DNA from: Actinomadura sp. 7K507
GTDB lineage: Bacteria > Actinomycetota > Actinomycetes > Streptosporangiales > Streptosporangiaceae
Assembly (NCBI RefSeq): GCF_004348425.1
Contig: NZ_SMKK01000038.1
Coordinates: forward strand, 1 to 47,626
Direction: 5' to 3'
DNA length: 47,626 nt
In this document: positions 30,915-39,473 of the stretch, one piece after another
Layout: each line of letters opens with the position of its first letter
How positions within the stretch are numbered: position 1 is the stretch's first letter
Position numbers and translations under genes: made by a program
The notes under the pieces: model-generated
Told to the model about the DNA's origin: nothing
What the model saw: only the letters and a program-made list of their open reading frames with translations
Database searches by the model: none

Positions 30915-31487
30915 TCAGCCGCGCGCGCGGCGGCCCGAGCGGCGGGGCGGGAGGGGTGCGTCGCCGCGCAGCGCGTCGCGTCGCGTCTCGCCCTCGCCCT
31001 CCAGGTGCTCGACGATCGTGCCGAGGATCTGTGCCAGCGACGCGTTCTGCGCCTGGTCGAGCCCCTCGACGACGAACGCCTCCTCGGCGTTGAACTGCGG
31101 GAACAGGTGCTCCATCAGCTCCTGGCCCTTGTCGGTGAGCCGGAGCACGACCAGCCGGCCGTCGGTGTCGTGCGGGCCGCGCTCCATGAGCCCGCGCCCC
31201 TCCAGCGTCTTGGCCACCCCGGTGAGGGTCCCCTTGGAGATGCCGGCCTCCTCCGCGACGTGGCGGGTCTCCATCTCGCCCCAGATCCACACCACCCACA
31301 GGACGACGAACGACGTCCAGGTGAGGTCGGCCGCGCGCAGCACGGAGCTTTCGAAATGCTGGCGGATCGCGGCGGCGGCCCGGTAGATGTTGGAGACCGC
31401 CATCATCGCGTCGTGGCGCAGGGGAACGTCGCCGAGCCGCCGCTGGATGGCCTGCTCGGTCTCGCGCAGTGTGTGGTGGCCGGTCAC
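30915..31487 (-). CDS. MarR-family transcriptional regulator
   Basis: 190 residues with a winged helix-turn-helix: LTWTSFVVLWVVWIWGEMET, recognition region AEEAGISKGTLTGVAKTLEG, wing RGPHDTDGRLVVLRLTDKG, and dimerisation helices at both ends. GTG 31487 has AGAGGA 7 bp upstream and is preferred over a start at 31568. It is the only one-component regulator in the 16.6-35.2 kb cluster, lies in its middle, and has a degenerate copy of the palindrome upstream (operator D), so it is the prime candidate for the repressor that binds all nine sites. The ligand is unknown. Confidence 0.92.
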   Translation of the reverse strand: MTGHHTLRETEQAIQRRLGDVPLRHDAMMAVSNIYRAAAAIRQHFESSVLRAADLTWTSFVVLWVVWIWGEMETRHVAEEAGISKGTLTGVAKTLEGRGLMERGPHDTDGRLVVLRLTDKGQELMEHLFPQFNAEEAFVVEGLDQAQNASLAQILGTIVEHLEGEGETRRDALRGDAPLPPRRSGRRARG

Positions 31488-31571
31488 GTGTGTCCTCTCG
31501 CGGGCCCCGGCACCGGGCCCGGAGCCCGGCCCCGGCGGGTGGGGCGGTACCGAATCTACCGCCGCCACATA

Positions 31572-31589
31572 TCGTTCACGCCCGTACGA
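31572..31589. promoter_or_regulatory. operator D, degenerate (upstream of marR)
   Basis: TCGTTCACGCCCGTACGA keeps both TCGT/ACGA ends of the palindrome but departs in the centre. It lies 85 bp before the regulator's GTG, suggesting weak autoregulation. Confidence 0.6.
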
Positions 31590-31607
31590 CCACCGTGATC
31601 CGCGTCA

Positions 31608-32411
31608 TCAGCCGCCTGTGCCGTCCCAGAGGCGCCTGCCCCCGTTCCAGACGACGCCGACCTGGCGGTAGTAGGCGCCGATCACCTCGCCGACTTCGAG
31701 GCGGGCGAGTTCCTCGGTCGGCGTGTCGAAAAGCCGCAGCTCGGCGTCGCCCGCCCAGGCGGGGCCGGCCTCGAAGCCCGCCCCGCCCGACTCGATCAGC
31801 TCGTTGAGCGCCGGGGCGCCGTCCGGCTCGATCGAAGGCAGGAAGCGGTGGTGGGCCATCGGATGGCCGTTGACGAAGCCGTTGCCCTCGGACGGTTCGC
31901 GCAGGGTGACCACGGCCTCGGCCAGCCGCCGGTCGGCGGCGGCCAGGGTGGCGCCGAAACGTCCGCCCGCGTCGATGCGCGGAGCCGCGCGCCCGTACGG
32001 GTGGGGACGGGTCTGGTGGATCGATCCGAGCTTCTTCGGGTAGCCCTGGTGCAGTCCCCGCGCGACGGCGAAGTCCTTGTCGACCCAGATGTAGACGCAG
32101 CGGCTGTAGGTGCGCCCCTGGAAGGAGCAGCGCACCACGACGAAGCACTCCTTGTACTGGGCGCGCACCGGGTCGAGCAGTTCCTCGGCCGACTCCGAGC
32201 AGGACTGCCAGTCGGCCCAGATGATCGCGACCGCCCCGGGGTCCCCGGCCGCGGGTTCGAGGGGGGCCGGGAGCAGTTCGGCGACGCGCGCCGGATCGGT
32301 GCGGTACTCCACGGTGAGCAGGTCCCCGGAGTAGTGCCAGGGCGGACTCGGAATCAGCGACGAGCGGCCGGTCGCCGTCTTCGGATACAGGAATCCCCGG
32401 ACCTGTGCCAT
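31608..32411 (-). CDS. acetoacetate decarboxylase family protein
   Basis: 267 residues of the ADC fold. The Schiff-base lysine region is conserved as HQGYPKKLGSIHQTR, matching the GYPKK motif of clostridial acetoacetate decarboxylase, and the strand KECFVVVRCSFQGRTYSRC precedes it. The lysine argues for real decarboxylase/retro-aldol chemistry on a beta-keto acid, though family members do vary. AGGAGG stands 5 bp before the ATG. Operator E1 is 16 bp upstream of the start codon. It is monocistronic, divergent from the GS-like gene. Confidence 0.9.
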   Translation of the reverse strand: MAQVRGFLYPKTATGRSSLIPSPPWHYSGDLLTVEYRTDPARVAELLPAPLEPAAGDPGAVAIIWADWQSCSESAEELLDPVRAQYKECFVVVRCSFQGRTYSRCVYIWVDKDFAVARGLHQGYPKKLGSIHQTRPHPYGRAAPRIDAGGRFGATLAAADRRLAEAVVTLREPSEGNGFVNGHPMAHHRFLPSIEPDGAPALNELIESGGAGFEAGPAWAGDAELRLFDTPTEELARLEVGEVIGAYYRQVGVVWNGGRRLWDGTGG

Positions 32412-32426
32412 GAGCCCTCCTCGATA

Positions 32427-32444
32427 TCGTTTGGGACCGTACGA
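32427..32444. promoter_or_regulatory. operator E1 (palindrome, upstream of ADC-like gene)
   Basis: TCGTTTGGGACCGTACGA, extended on both sides to ATATCGT...ACGATAT. The flanking symmetry is the longest of the set. Confidence 0.8.
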
Positions 32445-32507
32445 TATGCGGGGGTTGCACTCCTGTCACCTCGCGGGCGAAGGTTCACCCCAAGTCGCTT
32501 CCGACTC

Positions 32508-32550
32508 TTGCCAGGCCAGAGCGCCACCCATATTGTTTGTGCCCAAACGA
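32508..32550 (+). promoter_or_regulatory. GS-like/P450 promoter with operator E2
   Basis: TTGCCA (32508-32513), 17 bp, TATTGT (32531-32536). Operator TTGTTTGTGCCCAAACGA at 32533-32550 covers the -10 and the start of transcription, 24 bp before the ATG. Confidence 0.83.
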
Positions 32551-32574
32551 AGCTTCGCGGCTGAGGGGAGCCCC

Positions 32575-33930
32575 ATGCCACAGCAGCCCGTGGACGTCCA
32601 CGACATAGTGGAACGGCTGACGGCGGACGGAATCGACGTCGTCCGGGTCTCCTACCCCGACCTGATCGGCGTCGACCGAGGCCGCGACGTCCTCGTGGAC
32701 CGGCTGCCAGCCGTGATGGAACACGGCCTGGCGTTCTGCCGCGCGGTCTACCACACGAGTCCTCAGGGCGATGTCGTCGACGTCGCCGGCGGCATCGACG
32801 CAGGCCTGCCCGACATCTGCGTCCGGCCCGACCTGTCCACGCTGGCCGCGATCCCGTGGGAGCCGGGCGTCGCGCAATGCCTCGGCGAGGCCTACGAGCC
32901 GGACGGCGCCGCACCGTGTGCGGAGGGCCCCCGGGAGGTCCTGCGGCACGCCGTCGGGCGCCTGGCCGAACTCGGGCTCGTCCCCGTCGCCGGCCCGGAA
33001 CTGGAGTACTTCCTGTGCGAGGCCGACACCCTCTCCCCCAACGGGTGGCGCCGCTACGGCGAGGGTCCGGGCAACGTCTACACCGTCGGCCGCAGGACCG
33101 ACCCCGACGGGCACCTGCTGCGCACTCTGCGGCACCTGCGCGACTTCGGACTCGGCGTGACCATGGGCAACCACGAGTTCTCCTGCGGCCAGTTCGAGGT
33201 CAACCTGCACCACTCCGAAGCACTCGACGCCGCCGACCGGGCCTTCCGGCTGAAGTCGGCGGTCAAGGAGATCGCCCGCACCGAGGGACGGATGGCCACA
33301 TTCATGGCCAAGCCGTTCAACGATGACGGCGGTTCGGGGTTCCACGTCCACCTCTCGTGCGTGGACGAGAACGGCCACAACGTCTTCGACGGGCCGGACA
33401 CCGGCCCCCACAGGCTGTCGCAGACCGCGCACCAGGCGATCGCCGGCATCATCGCGCACGCCCCCGCCCTCGCCGCGATCTTCAACCCGACCGTCAACTC
33501 CTACAAGCGCTTCGGCCCCGACACGCTCGCCCCCTGGCTGATCGACTGGGGGCTGGACAACCGCAGCGCCATGGTGCGGGTGCCCCCCGAACGCGGCGGC
33601 GCCACCCGCCTGGAGGTACGGCTCGGCGACGGCGGCGCCAACCCCTACCTCGGCATCGCGGCCCTCGTGACCGCCGCCTACCTGGGCATCCGCGACAAGC
33701 TCACCGCGCCACCGCCGCTGGAGGGCTACGGCTACGACACCGCCAAGGCCACCCTGCTGCCCGGCACCCTGACGGCCGCGCTCGACGCCCTGGCCGCCGA
33801 CGAGGACCTCATCGACGCGCTCGGCGAGCGGTTCGTCGGCTCCTACCTGACCTACAAGCGCGACGAGGTCGCCCGATTCCAGCGGCACGTCACCGACTGG
33901 GAGTTCCGCGAGTACGCCCAGCACCTGTAA
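32575..33930 (+). CDS. glutamine synthetase-like gamma-glutamyl-amine ligase
   Basis: 451 residues of the GS fold: N-terminal beta-grasp with RVSYPDLIGVDRGRDVL, GPELEYFLCEAD (metal Glu), GQFEVNLHHSEAL, the ATP/metal segment MAKPFNDDGGSGFHVHLS and RVPPERGGATRLEVRLGDGG. The adenylylation tyrosine loop of housekeeping GlnA is not evident. Such GS-like enzymes ligate glutamate to amines (PuuA, GlnA3/GlnA4, aniline and piperidine systems). It is followed after 10 bp by the P450 gene, an order like that of secondary-amine degradation clusters. The amine accepted cannot be told from the sequence. Confidence 0.9.
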   Translation: MPQQPVDVHDIVERLTADGIDVVRVSYPDLIGVDRGRDVLVDRLPAVMEHGLAFCRAVYHTSPQGDVVDVAGGIDAGLPDICVRPDLSTLAAIPWEPGVAQCLGEAYEPDGAAPCAEGPREVLRHAVGRLAELGLVPVAGPELEYFLCEADTLSPNGWRRYGEGPGNVYTVGRRTDPDGHLLRTLRHLRDFGLGVTMGNHEFSCGQFEVNLHHSEALDAADRAFRLKSAVKEIARTEGRMATFMAKPFNDDGGSGFHVHLSCVDENGHNVFDGPDTGPHRLSQTAHQAIAGIIAHAPALAAIFNPTVNSYKRFGPDTLAPWLIDWGLDNRSAMVRVPPERGGATRLEVRLGDGGANPYLGIAALVTAAYLGIRDKLTAPPPLEGYGYDTAKATLLPGTLTAALDALAADEDLIDALGERFVGSYLTYKRDEVARFQRHVTDWEFREYAQHL

Positions 33931-33940
33931 GGAGACAGCA

Positions 33941-35194
33941 TTGGCAGCCGACACCCTCCCGGTCGATCTCGCCGACCTCGACAACTTCATGGACGGCCGC
34001 ACGCCGTGGCGGATGTTCGACGAGCTGCGCCGCGAGGACCCGGTGCACTGGAACCCCGAGACCGACGGCGGCAGCGGTTTCTGGGCCCTCACCCGGCACG
34101 CCGACATCGTGGCGGTGGACCGGGACGCGGAGACCTTCACCTCCACCCGTTTCGTCAACCTGGAAGAGGTGGACGACCGTCAAGCGGCCATCCGCCGCTC
34201 CCTGCTGGAGACCGACGGGTCCCGGCACATGGCGCTGCGGCGCCTGCTGCAACGCGAGTTCACCCCCCGGGCGGTCGCGGGCTACGCCACGTTCCTGCGC
34301 GGGCTGACCGCCCGCACACTGGACGCCGCGCTGGCCAAGGGAACCTTCGACTTCGTCCAGGAGGTCGCGGCCGACTTCCCGATCAACGTGCTCGCCCGGA
34401 TGCTGGACGTCCCCGAGGGCGACACCGAGCGGCTCATCGACTGGGGCAACCGGATCATCGCCAACACCGACCCCGACTACGCCGACGTCCTGCTGCACAG
34501 CGAGGAGAGCGAACAGTACCGCGACCTGCCCTTCCGCAGCCCCGCCTCGCTCGAGGTCTTCGAGTACGGCCGGGAACTGGGCGCCCGGCGGCGCGGCGGA
34601 ACCGGCACCGATCTGATCAGCAAGCTGGTCAACCAGGTCCCGCGCGACGGCGAGCCGCTGTCGGACCGCGACTTCGACAACTACTTCCTGCTGCTCGTGG
34701 TGGCGGGCAACGAGACCACCCGGCACGCCATCACCCACTCCATGCAGGCGCTCATAGACCACCCCGCCGAGGCCGGCCGGCTACGCGAGAACCTCGACCT
34801 GATGCCCACCGCCGTGGAGGAGTTCCTGCGCTGGGCCTCGCCCGTCTACCACTTCCGCCGCACCGCCACCCGCGACGTCGAAATGCGCGGCAAGCAGATC
34901 AAGGAGGGCGACAAGGTCGTGCTCTGGTTCGCCTCCGGCAACCGCGACGAGGACGTTTTCGCCGACCCCTACCGCTTCGACGTCACACGCACCCCCAACG
35001 ACCACGTCACCTTCGGCAAGGGCAGCCCCCACTTCTGCCTGGGCAACGCGTTGGCCCGCCTGGAGATGCGCATCATGTTCGAGGAGCTCCTGCCACGGCT
35101 CTCCGACATCCGCCTGGCCGGGGACGTCCGGCGCGTCCGCTCCAACTTCGTCCACGGCGTCAAGGAAATGCCGGTCACGGTCACGCTCGCCTGA
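33941..35194 (+). CDS. cytochrome P450
   Basis: 417 residues. The I-helix is VVAGNETTRHAI (acid-Thr pair as Glu-Thr, as in CYP125/CYP142-like actinobacterial P450s), the ExxR motif is EEFLRWASP, and the heme ligand is Cys366 in FGKGSPHFCLGNALARLE. The stretch FRRTATRDVEMRGKQI is also of that lineage. Soluble, so it needs a ferredoxin; the [3Fe-4S] ferredoxin/reductase pair at 25.5-26.9 kb is the likely donor. TTG start, with AAGGAGA overlapping the GS-like stop, so the two are co-translated. Substrate unknown. Confidence 0.93.
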   Translation: MAADTLPVDLADLDNFMDGRTPWRMFDELRREDPVHWNPETDGGSGFWALTRHADIVAVDRDAETFTSTRFVNLEEVDDRQAAIRRSLLETDGSRHMALRRLLQREFTPRAVAGYATFLRGLTARTLDAALAKGTFDFVQEVAADFPINVLARMLDVPEGDTERLIDWGNRIIANTDPDYADVLLHSEESEQYRDLPFRSPASLEVFEYGRELGARRRGGTGTDLISKLVNQVPRDGEPLSDRDFDNYFLLLVVAGNETTRHAITHSMQALIDHPAEAGRLRENLDLMPTAVEEFLRWASPVYHFRRTATRDVEMRGKQIKEGDKVVLWFASGNRDEDVFADPYRFDVTRTPNDHVTFGKGSPHFCLGNALARLEMRIMFEELLPRLSDIRLAGDVRRVRSNFVHGVKEMPVTVTLA

Positions 35195-35237
35195 ACCCGC
35201 CGTCCGCCGCGGACGCCGCCGGTCCGGGCCGGGCGGA

Positions 35238-36602
35238 TCAGCCGGCGAACGCCTCCTCGATGACGTCCAGGCCCTCGGTCAGCAGATGGCCGGGGATGAC
35301 CAGCGGCGGCAGGAAGCGCAGCACGTTCCCGTACGTCCCCGCGGTCAGGACGAGCAGGCCGCGCGCGTGGCAGCGGCGCGCGATCTCCGCGGTCAGCTCG
35401 GAGTCGGGCTCCTTCGTGCCCGGCCGCACCAGCTCGACCGCGGTCATCGCGCCGCGCCCGCGCACGTCCCCGATCGCCGGGAACCGCCCGGCCATCGCCC
35501 GCAGCCGAGGCAGCATGACCTCGCCGATCCGGCGGGCCCGCCCGGCCAGATCGTGCTCGCGGATCTCCTCCAGGACGGCCAGGGCCGCCTCACAGGCGAG
35601 CGGGTTGCCGCCATAGGTGCCGCCGAGACCGCCACCGTGCACCGCGTCCATCACCTCGGCGCGGCCCGTGACGGCCGCGAGCGGCAGCCCGCCCGCGATG
35701 CCCTTCGCGGTGGCGACCAGGTCGGGAACGATCCCTTCGTGCTCGCACGCGAACAGGTCACCGGTCCGGGCGAAGCCGGTCTGGACCTCGTCGGCGATGA
35801 ACAGGGCACCGCTCGCACGGCAGAACTCGGCGAGCGCGGGCAGGAAGCCCGGCGCGGGCTCGATGAACCCGCCCTCGCCCAGGATCGGCTCGACCAGCAC
35901 GGCCGCGATGTTCTCCGGCCCGATCTGCTTGGTGATCTGGTCGATCGCCAGTGCCGCCGCCTCGGGCCCGCAGTTGTCCGGACCGGTCGGCCAGCGGTAC
36001 GGATAGGCCAGCGGCATCCGGTACACCTCGGGTGCGTACGGGCCGAAACCGTGCTTGTACGGCATGTTCTTCGCGGTCAGCGTCATCGTGAGCAGCGTCC
36101 GGCCGTGATAGCCGTGGTCGAACACCACGACGGCCTGCCGTCCGGTGGCGTACCGGGCGATCTTCACCGCGTTCTCCACGGCCTCGGCGCCGCTGTTGAG
36201 CAGGATCGAGCGCTTCTCGTGGTCGCCGGGCGTGACCCGGTTGAGGTTCTCGCAGACCGCCACGTACGACTCGTACGGCGCGACCATGAAGCACGTGTGG
36301 GTGAACCGTTCGACCTGCGCCTTCACCCGCCGGGCGACGCGCGGATTGGCGTTGCCGACGCTCGTCACGGCGATGCCGGACGCGAAGTCGATGAACGAGT
36401 TGCCGTCGGCGTCCACGATCACGCCGCCGTCGGCGTCGGTCACTCGCACCGGCAGGACGCTGCTGACGCCCGGGGCGACGGCGGCCTTCCGGCGCTCGGC
36501 GAGCGCCCGCGAGTTCGGCCCCGGGATCTCGGTGACGACACGTCGTTCCTGCGGAAGGCGTCCGTCTCCCACCGCGGGGAGGCTCTCGTTCTGACTGTTC
36601 AT
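35238..36602 (-). CDS. gabT: class III aminotransferase (4-aminobutyrate aminotransferase-like)
   Basis: 454 residues of the PLP fold-type I class III family: LLNSGAEAVENAVKIARY, FDHGYHGRTLLTMTLT, LFIADEVQTGFARTGDLF, the PLP lysine in LVATAKGIAGGLPLAA, and GTYGGNPLACEAALAVL. Closest in feel to GabT, moving an amino group from an omega-amino acid to 2-oxoglutarate, yielding a semialdehyde. It has no copy of the 18-bp operator, so it may belong with the neighbouring Lrp gene rather than the regulon, but functionally it would complete an amine pathway. ATG 36602 chosen; ATG 36614 is an alternative. Confidence 0.88.
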   Translation of the reverse strand: MNSQNESLPAVGDGRLPQERRVVTEIPGPNSRALAERRKAAVAPGVSSVLPVRVTDADGGVIVDADGNSFIDFASGIAVTSVGNANPRVARRVKAQVERFTHTCFMVAPYESYVAVCENLNRVTPGDHEKRSILLNSGAEAVENAVKIARYATGRQAVVVFDHGYHGRTLLTMTLTAKNMPYKHGFGPYAPEVYRMPLAYPYRWPTGPDNCGPEAAALAIDQITKQIGPENIAAVLVEPILGEGGFIEPAPGFLPALAEFCRASGALFIADEVQTGFARTGDLFACEHEGIVPDLVATAKGIAGGLPLAAVTGRAEVMDAVHGGGLGGTYGGNPLACEAALAVLEEIREHDLAGRARRIGEVMLPRLRAMAGRFPAIGDVRGRGAMTAVELVRPGTKEPDSELTAEIARRCHARGLLVLTAGTYGNVLRFLPPLVIPGHLLTEGLDVIEEAFAG

Positions 36603-36715
36603 ATGCCCGAACATAGGCGCGCCCGACAGCATGGAGAAGCTCCAGGGCGGCGAACCGCACCGCGCCGGCTGGACGCCGTGCACATTGACCAAGCGCGAAC
36701 CACCGGCACGTGTTC

Positions 36716-37219
36716 TCAGGTAGGGCGCGGGGTGGGCGGGGTTTCGTCGAAGATCAGCCAGGTTCGGGTCGAGCGGACGCCCTCCACCGCGTGGACTCGG
36801 GAGAGGACGACGTCGCGGAGTGACGCGTTGTCCGGGGTGCGGACCAGCATGACCAGGTCGACGTCACCGCCGACGAACGCCAGGTGCTCGATGCAGGGGA
36901 CCTCGCGGAGCCGGGCGGACACCTTGCGCCAGGAGTTCTGCTCGATGTTGACCAGAACGTAGGCCGCCGTTCCGAGTCCCGCGCGGACGGGGTCCACCCG
37001 GGCGGTGAAGCCGGCGATGACGCCCTCGCCGACGAGGCGTTCCACGCGCGTGTAGGCGTTGGAGCGGGAGACGCTGACCCGCTCGGCGAGGGCGCGCATG
37101 GAGAGGCGGCCGTCCGCCTGGAGTTCTCGGAGGATCTCGCGGTCGACGTCGTCGAGAGGGGCGGCCGATCGTCCGGAGGGATCGGGGGGCGGCGCGCCCC
37201 CGGGCGACAGTTGGTCCAT
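36716..37219 (-). CDS. Lrp/AsnC family transcriptional regulator
   Basis: 167 residues. Helix-turn-helix DDVDREILRELQADGRLSMR with recognition helix VSRSNAYTRVERLVGEG, then the RAM (AsnC_trans_reg) domain AAYVLVNIEQ to HLAFVGGDVDLVMLVRT. It is transcribed away from the 2-oxoacid dehydrogenase operon with 122 bp between, the classical position of a BkdR/Lrp-type activator that senses branched-chain amino acids. The intergenic AT-rich stretch (37253-37315) is where it should bind. Confidence 0.93.
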   Translation of the reverse strand: MDQLSPGGAPPPDPSGRSAAPLDDVDREILRELQADGRLSMRALAERVSVSRSNAYTRVERLVGEGVIAGFTARVDPVRAGLGTAAYVLVNIEQNSWRKVSARLREVPCIEHLAFVGGDVDLVMLVRTPDNASLRDVVLSRVHAVEGVRSTRTWLIFDETPPTPRPT

Positions 37220-37341
37220 GGCGGGCCTTCAGTTCGGCCAGATGTCCTGGCTTTTGATCGTCTATTGAGACTTATGGATGGATTGGTTCATATTTCTAGC
37301 ACCGATTGAGTACGGAGGTACCGAGCGCGGAGGTGGGTCCT

Positions 37342-38442
37342 ATGACGGGTCCGGTGGAGGCGCTGCTTCCCTCGGCGGAACCCGTGCGGTTCCTGACCGA
37401 CGACGGGGCGGCCGTGCGCGGGCGCCGTCCCGGCTACCCGGTGCCGGATCCGGAGCTGCTGCGCCGGGCACACCGGGCGATGGTCGTCGGGCGGCGGTTC
37501 GACGCGCAGGCGACCGCGCTGACCAAGCAGGGGCGCCTGGCCGTCTACCCGTCCAGCCATGGGCAGGAGGCGTGCCAGGTCGGTTCGGTGCTGGCCCTGG
37601 AGGACGGCGACTGGTTCTTCCCCACCTACCGGGAGTCGGTCGCGCTGGTGACGCGCGGCATCGACCCGGTGGAGGTGCTCGCTCTGCTGAGGGGGGACGC
37701 GCACTGCGGCTACGACCCGGGGCGTCACCGCGTGGCGCCGCAGTGCACGCCGCTGGCGACCCAGACCGTCCACGCGGCGGGGCTCGCGTACGCGGAGCGG
37801 CGCAAGGGGACGGGACGGGTCGCGCTGGCCTGCGTGGGCGACGGCGCGACCAGCGAGGGCGACTTCCACGAGGCGCTCAACTTCGCGGCGGTCTTCAAGG
37901 CGCCCGTGGTGTTCCTGGTGCAGAACAATCAGTACGCCATTTCGGTACCGCTGGAACGGCAGACCGCCGCGCCCTCCCTGGCCTACAAGGGAATCGGGTA
38001 CGGGGTGCGTTCCGAGCGGGTCGACGGAAACGATCCGGTCGCGGTGCTGGCCGTGCTGGCGGCGGCGGTCGAGCACGCCAGGTCGGGTCGCGGGCCGTTC
38101 CTGGTCGAGGCCCACACGTACCGGCTCGAATCGCACACGAACGCCGATGACGCGTCCCGGTATCGCACGGACGCGGAGGCCGGGCAGTGGCGGCGGCGCG
38201 ATCCGGTCGCACGGCTGAAGACCTATCTGCGGCGGCGCGGCCACCTTTCGAAAGCGGACATCGCCGCGTCGTCCGCCGAGGCCGAGGAGTTCGCCGGACG
38301 GCTGCGGGACCGGATGAACACCGATCCCGAACTCGCCCCGCTGGGCATGTTCGACCACGTCTACAGCACCCCGACCCCGCAGCTGGACGAGCAGCGGGCG
38401 CTGCTGCGGGCCGAGATCGAGGCCGAGGAGGCGCTGCCGTGA
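37342..38442 (+). CDS. bkdA: branched-chain 2-oxoacid dehydrogenase E1 alpha subunit
   Basis: 366 residues. The thiamine diphosphate motif runs from GDGATSEGDFHEALNFAAVF to FLVQNN (GDG...NN), with YPSSHGQEACQVGSVLAL and AHTYRLESHTNADDASRYR. Decarboxylates branched-chain 2-oxoacids with E1beta and hands the acyl group to E2. A pyruvate or acetoin-type substrate is possible; the Lrp neighbour favours branched-chain. ATG 37342 has GGAGGTGG 6 bp before it; earlier in-frame starts lack a site. It shares 4 bp with E1beta. Confidence 0.92.
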   Translation: MTGPVEALLPSAEPVRFLTDDGAAVRGRRPGYPVPDPELLRRAHRAMVVGRRFDAQATALTKQGRLAVYPSSHGQEACQVGSVLALEDGDWFFPTYRESVALVTRGIDPVEVLALLRGDAHCGYDPGRHRVAPQCTPLATQTVHAAGLAYAERRKGTGRVALACVGDGATSEGDFHEALNFAAVFKAPVVFLVQNNQYAISVPLERQTAAPSLAYKGIGYGVRSERVDGNDPVAVLAVLAAAVEHARSGRGPFLVEAHTYRLESHTNADDASRYRTDAEAGQWRRRDPVARLKTYLRRRGHLSKADIAASSAEAEEFAGRLRDRMNTDPELAPLGMFDHVYSTPTPQLDEQRALLRAEIEAEEALP

Positions 38443-39473
38443 TCACGATGGCGCAGGCGCTGAACACCGCGCTGCGCGAGGCCATGGGCGAGGACGAGCG
38501 GGTCGTGGTCTTCGGTGAGGACGTGGGCGCGCTCGGCGGCGTCTTCCGCATCACCGACGGGCTGACCGCCGAATTCGGAGACGACCGGTGCTTCGACACT
38601 CCGCTCGCCGAAGCGGGAATCGTGGGATTCGCCGTCGGGATGGCGATGGGCGGTTTCCGGCCCGTCGTCGAGATGCAGTTCGACGCCTTCGCCTATCCCG
38701 CCTTCGAGCAGATCGCCTCCCACGTGGCGAAGATGCGCAACCGCACTCGCGGGCACGTCGCGCTGCCGCTCGTCATCCGCATTCCCTACGCGGGCGGGAT
38801 CGGCGGCGTCGAGCACCATTGCGATTCCAGCGAGGCCTACTACGCCCACACGCCGGGCCTGAAGGTCGTCACTCCGGCGACGGTGGAGGACGCGTACTCG
38901 CTGCTGCGGGAGGCGATCGACGATCCGGACCCGGTCGTCTTCATGGAGCCGAAGAAGCTCTACTGGTCGAAGTCGGACGGCTCGAGATCCGGCGGTTCGA
39001 AGCCGGACACCGGGCGGCTCGCGCGCACGGGGCCGTTCGGCCGCGCGGCCGTCCGGCGCTCCGGCGGCGACGCGACGCTCGTCGCGTACGGCCCGAGCGT
39101 CCAGGTCGCCCTGGACGCCGCCCAGGCCGCCGCGGAAGAGGGCTGGGACCTCGAAGTCGTCGACCTCCGGACGATCGTCCCCTTCGACGACGCGACCGTG
39201 GCCGCGTCCGTCCGCCGGACGGGGCGCTGCGTCGTGGTCAGCGAGGCCGCGGGGTTCGCCGGGGTCGGAGCGGAGATCGCCGCGCGGGTCCAGGAGCGCT
39301 GCTTCCACAGCCTGCACGCGCCCGTGCTGCGGGTGACCGGCCTGGACATCCCGTATCCGCCGCCAATGCTGGAGCACCGCCACCTGCCGGACGTCGACCG
39401 GATCCTCGACACGCTCGACCGCCTCCAGCGCGGCGACCGTCCCGACACCCGTTTCCTGGACGGTGCGGCATGA
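38439..39473 (+). CDS. bkdB: branched-chain 2-oxoacid dehydrogenase E1 beta subunit
   Basis: 344 residues (GTG start overlapping the E1alpha stop as GTGA; ATG 38448 is a close alternative). Landmarks: VVVFGEDVGALGGVFRITDG, FDTPLAEAGIVGFAVGMAMG, the metal-site loop GGIGGVEHHCDSSEAYYAHT, PKKLYWSKSDG and DLRTIVPFDDATV. Forms the alpha2beta2 E1 with the preceding gene product. A serine/glycine-rich insertion (SKSDGSRSGGSKPDTGRLA) is slightly longer than usual. Confidence 0.93.
   Translation: MITMAQALNTALREAMGEDERVVVFGEDVGALGGVFRITDGLTAEFGDDRCFDTPLAEAGIVGFAVGMAMGGFRPVVEMQFDAFAYPAFEQIASHVAKMRNRTRGHVALPLVIRIPYAGGIGGVEHHCDSSEAYYAHTPGLKVVTPATVEDAYSLLREAIDDPDPVVFMEPKKLYWSKSDGSRSGGSKPDTGRLARTGPFGRAAVRRSGGDATLVAYGPSVQVALDAAQAAAEEGWDLEVVDLRTIVPFDDATVAASVRRTGRCVVVSEAAGFAGVGAEIAARVQERCFHSLHAPVLRVTGLDIPYPPPMLEHRHLPDVDRILDTLDRLQRGDRPDTRFLDGAA

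Noticed and set aside
33941..35194. P450 as a CYP151-type morpholine/piperidine hydroxylase
   Set aside because: Gene order beside a GS-like gene fits, but the I-helix and the segment before the heme loop look like the CYP125/142 lineage, so the specific substrate is not assigned.
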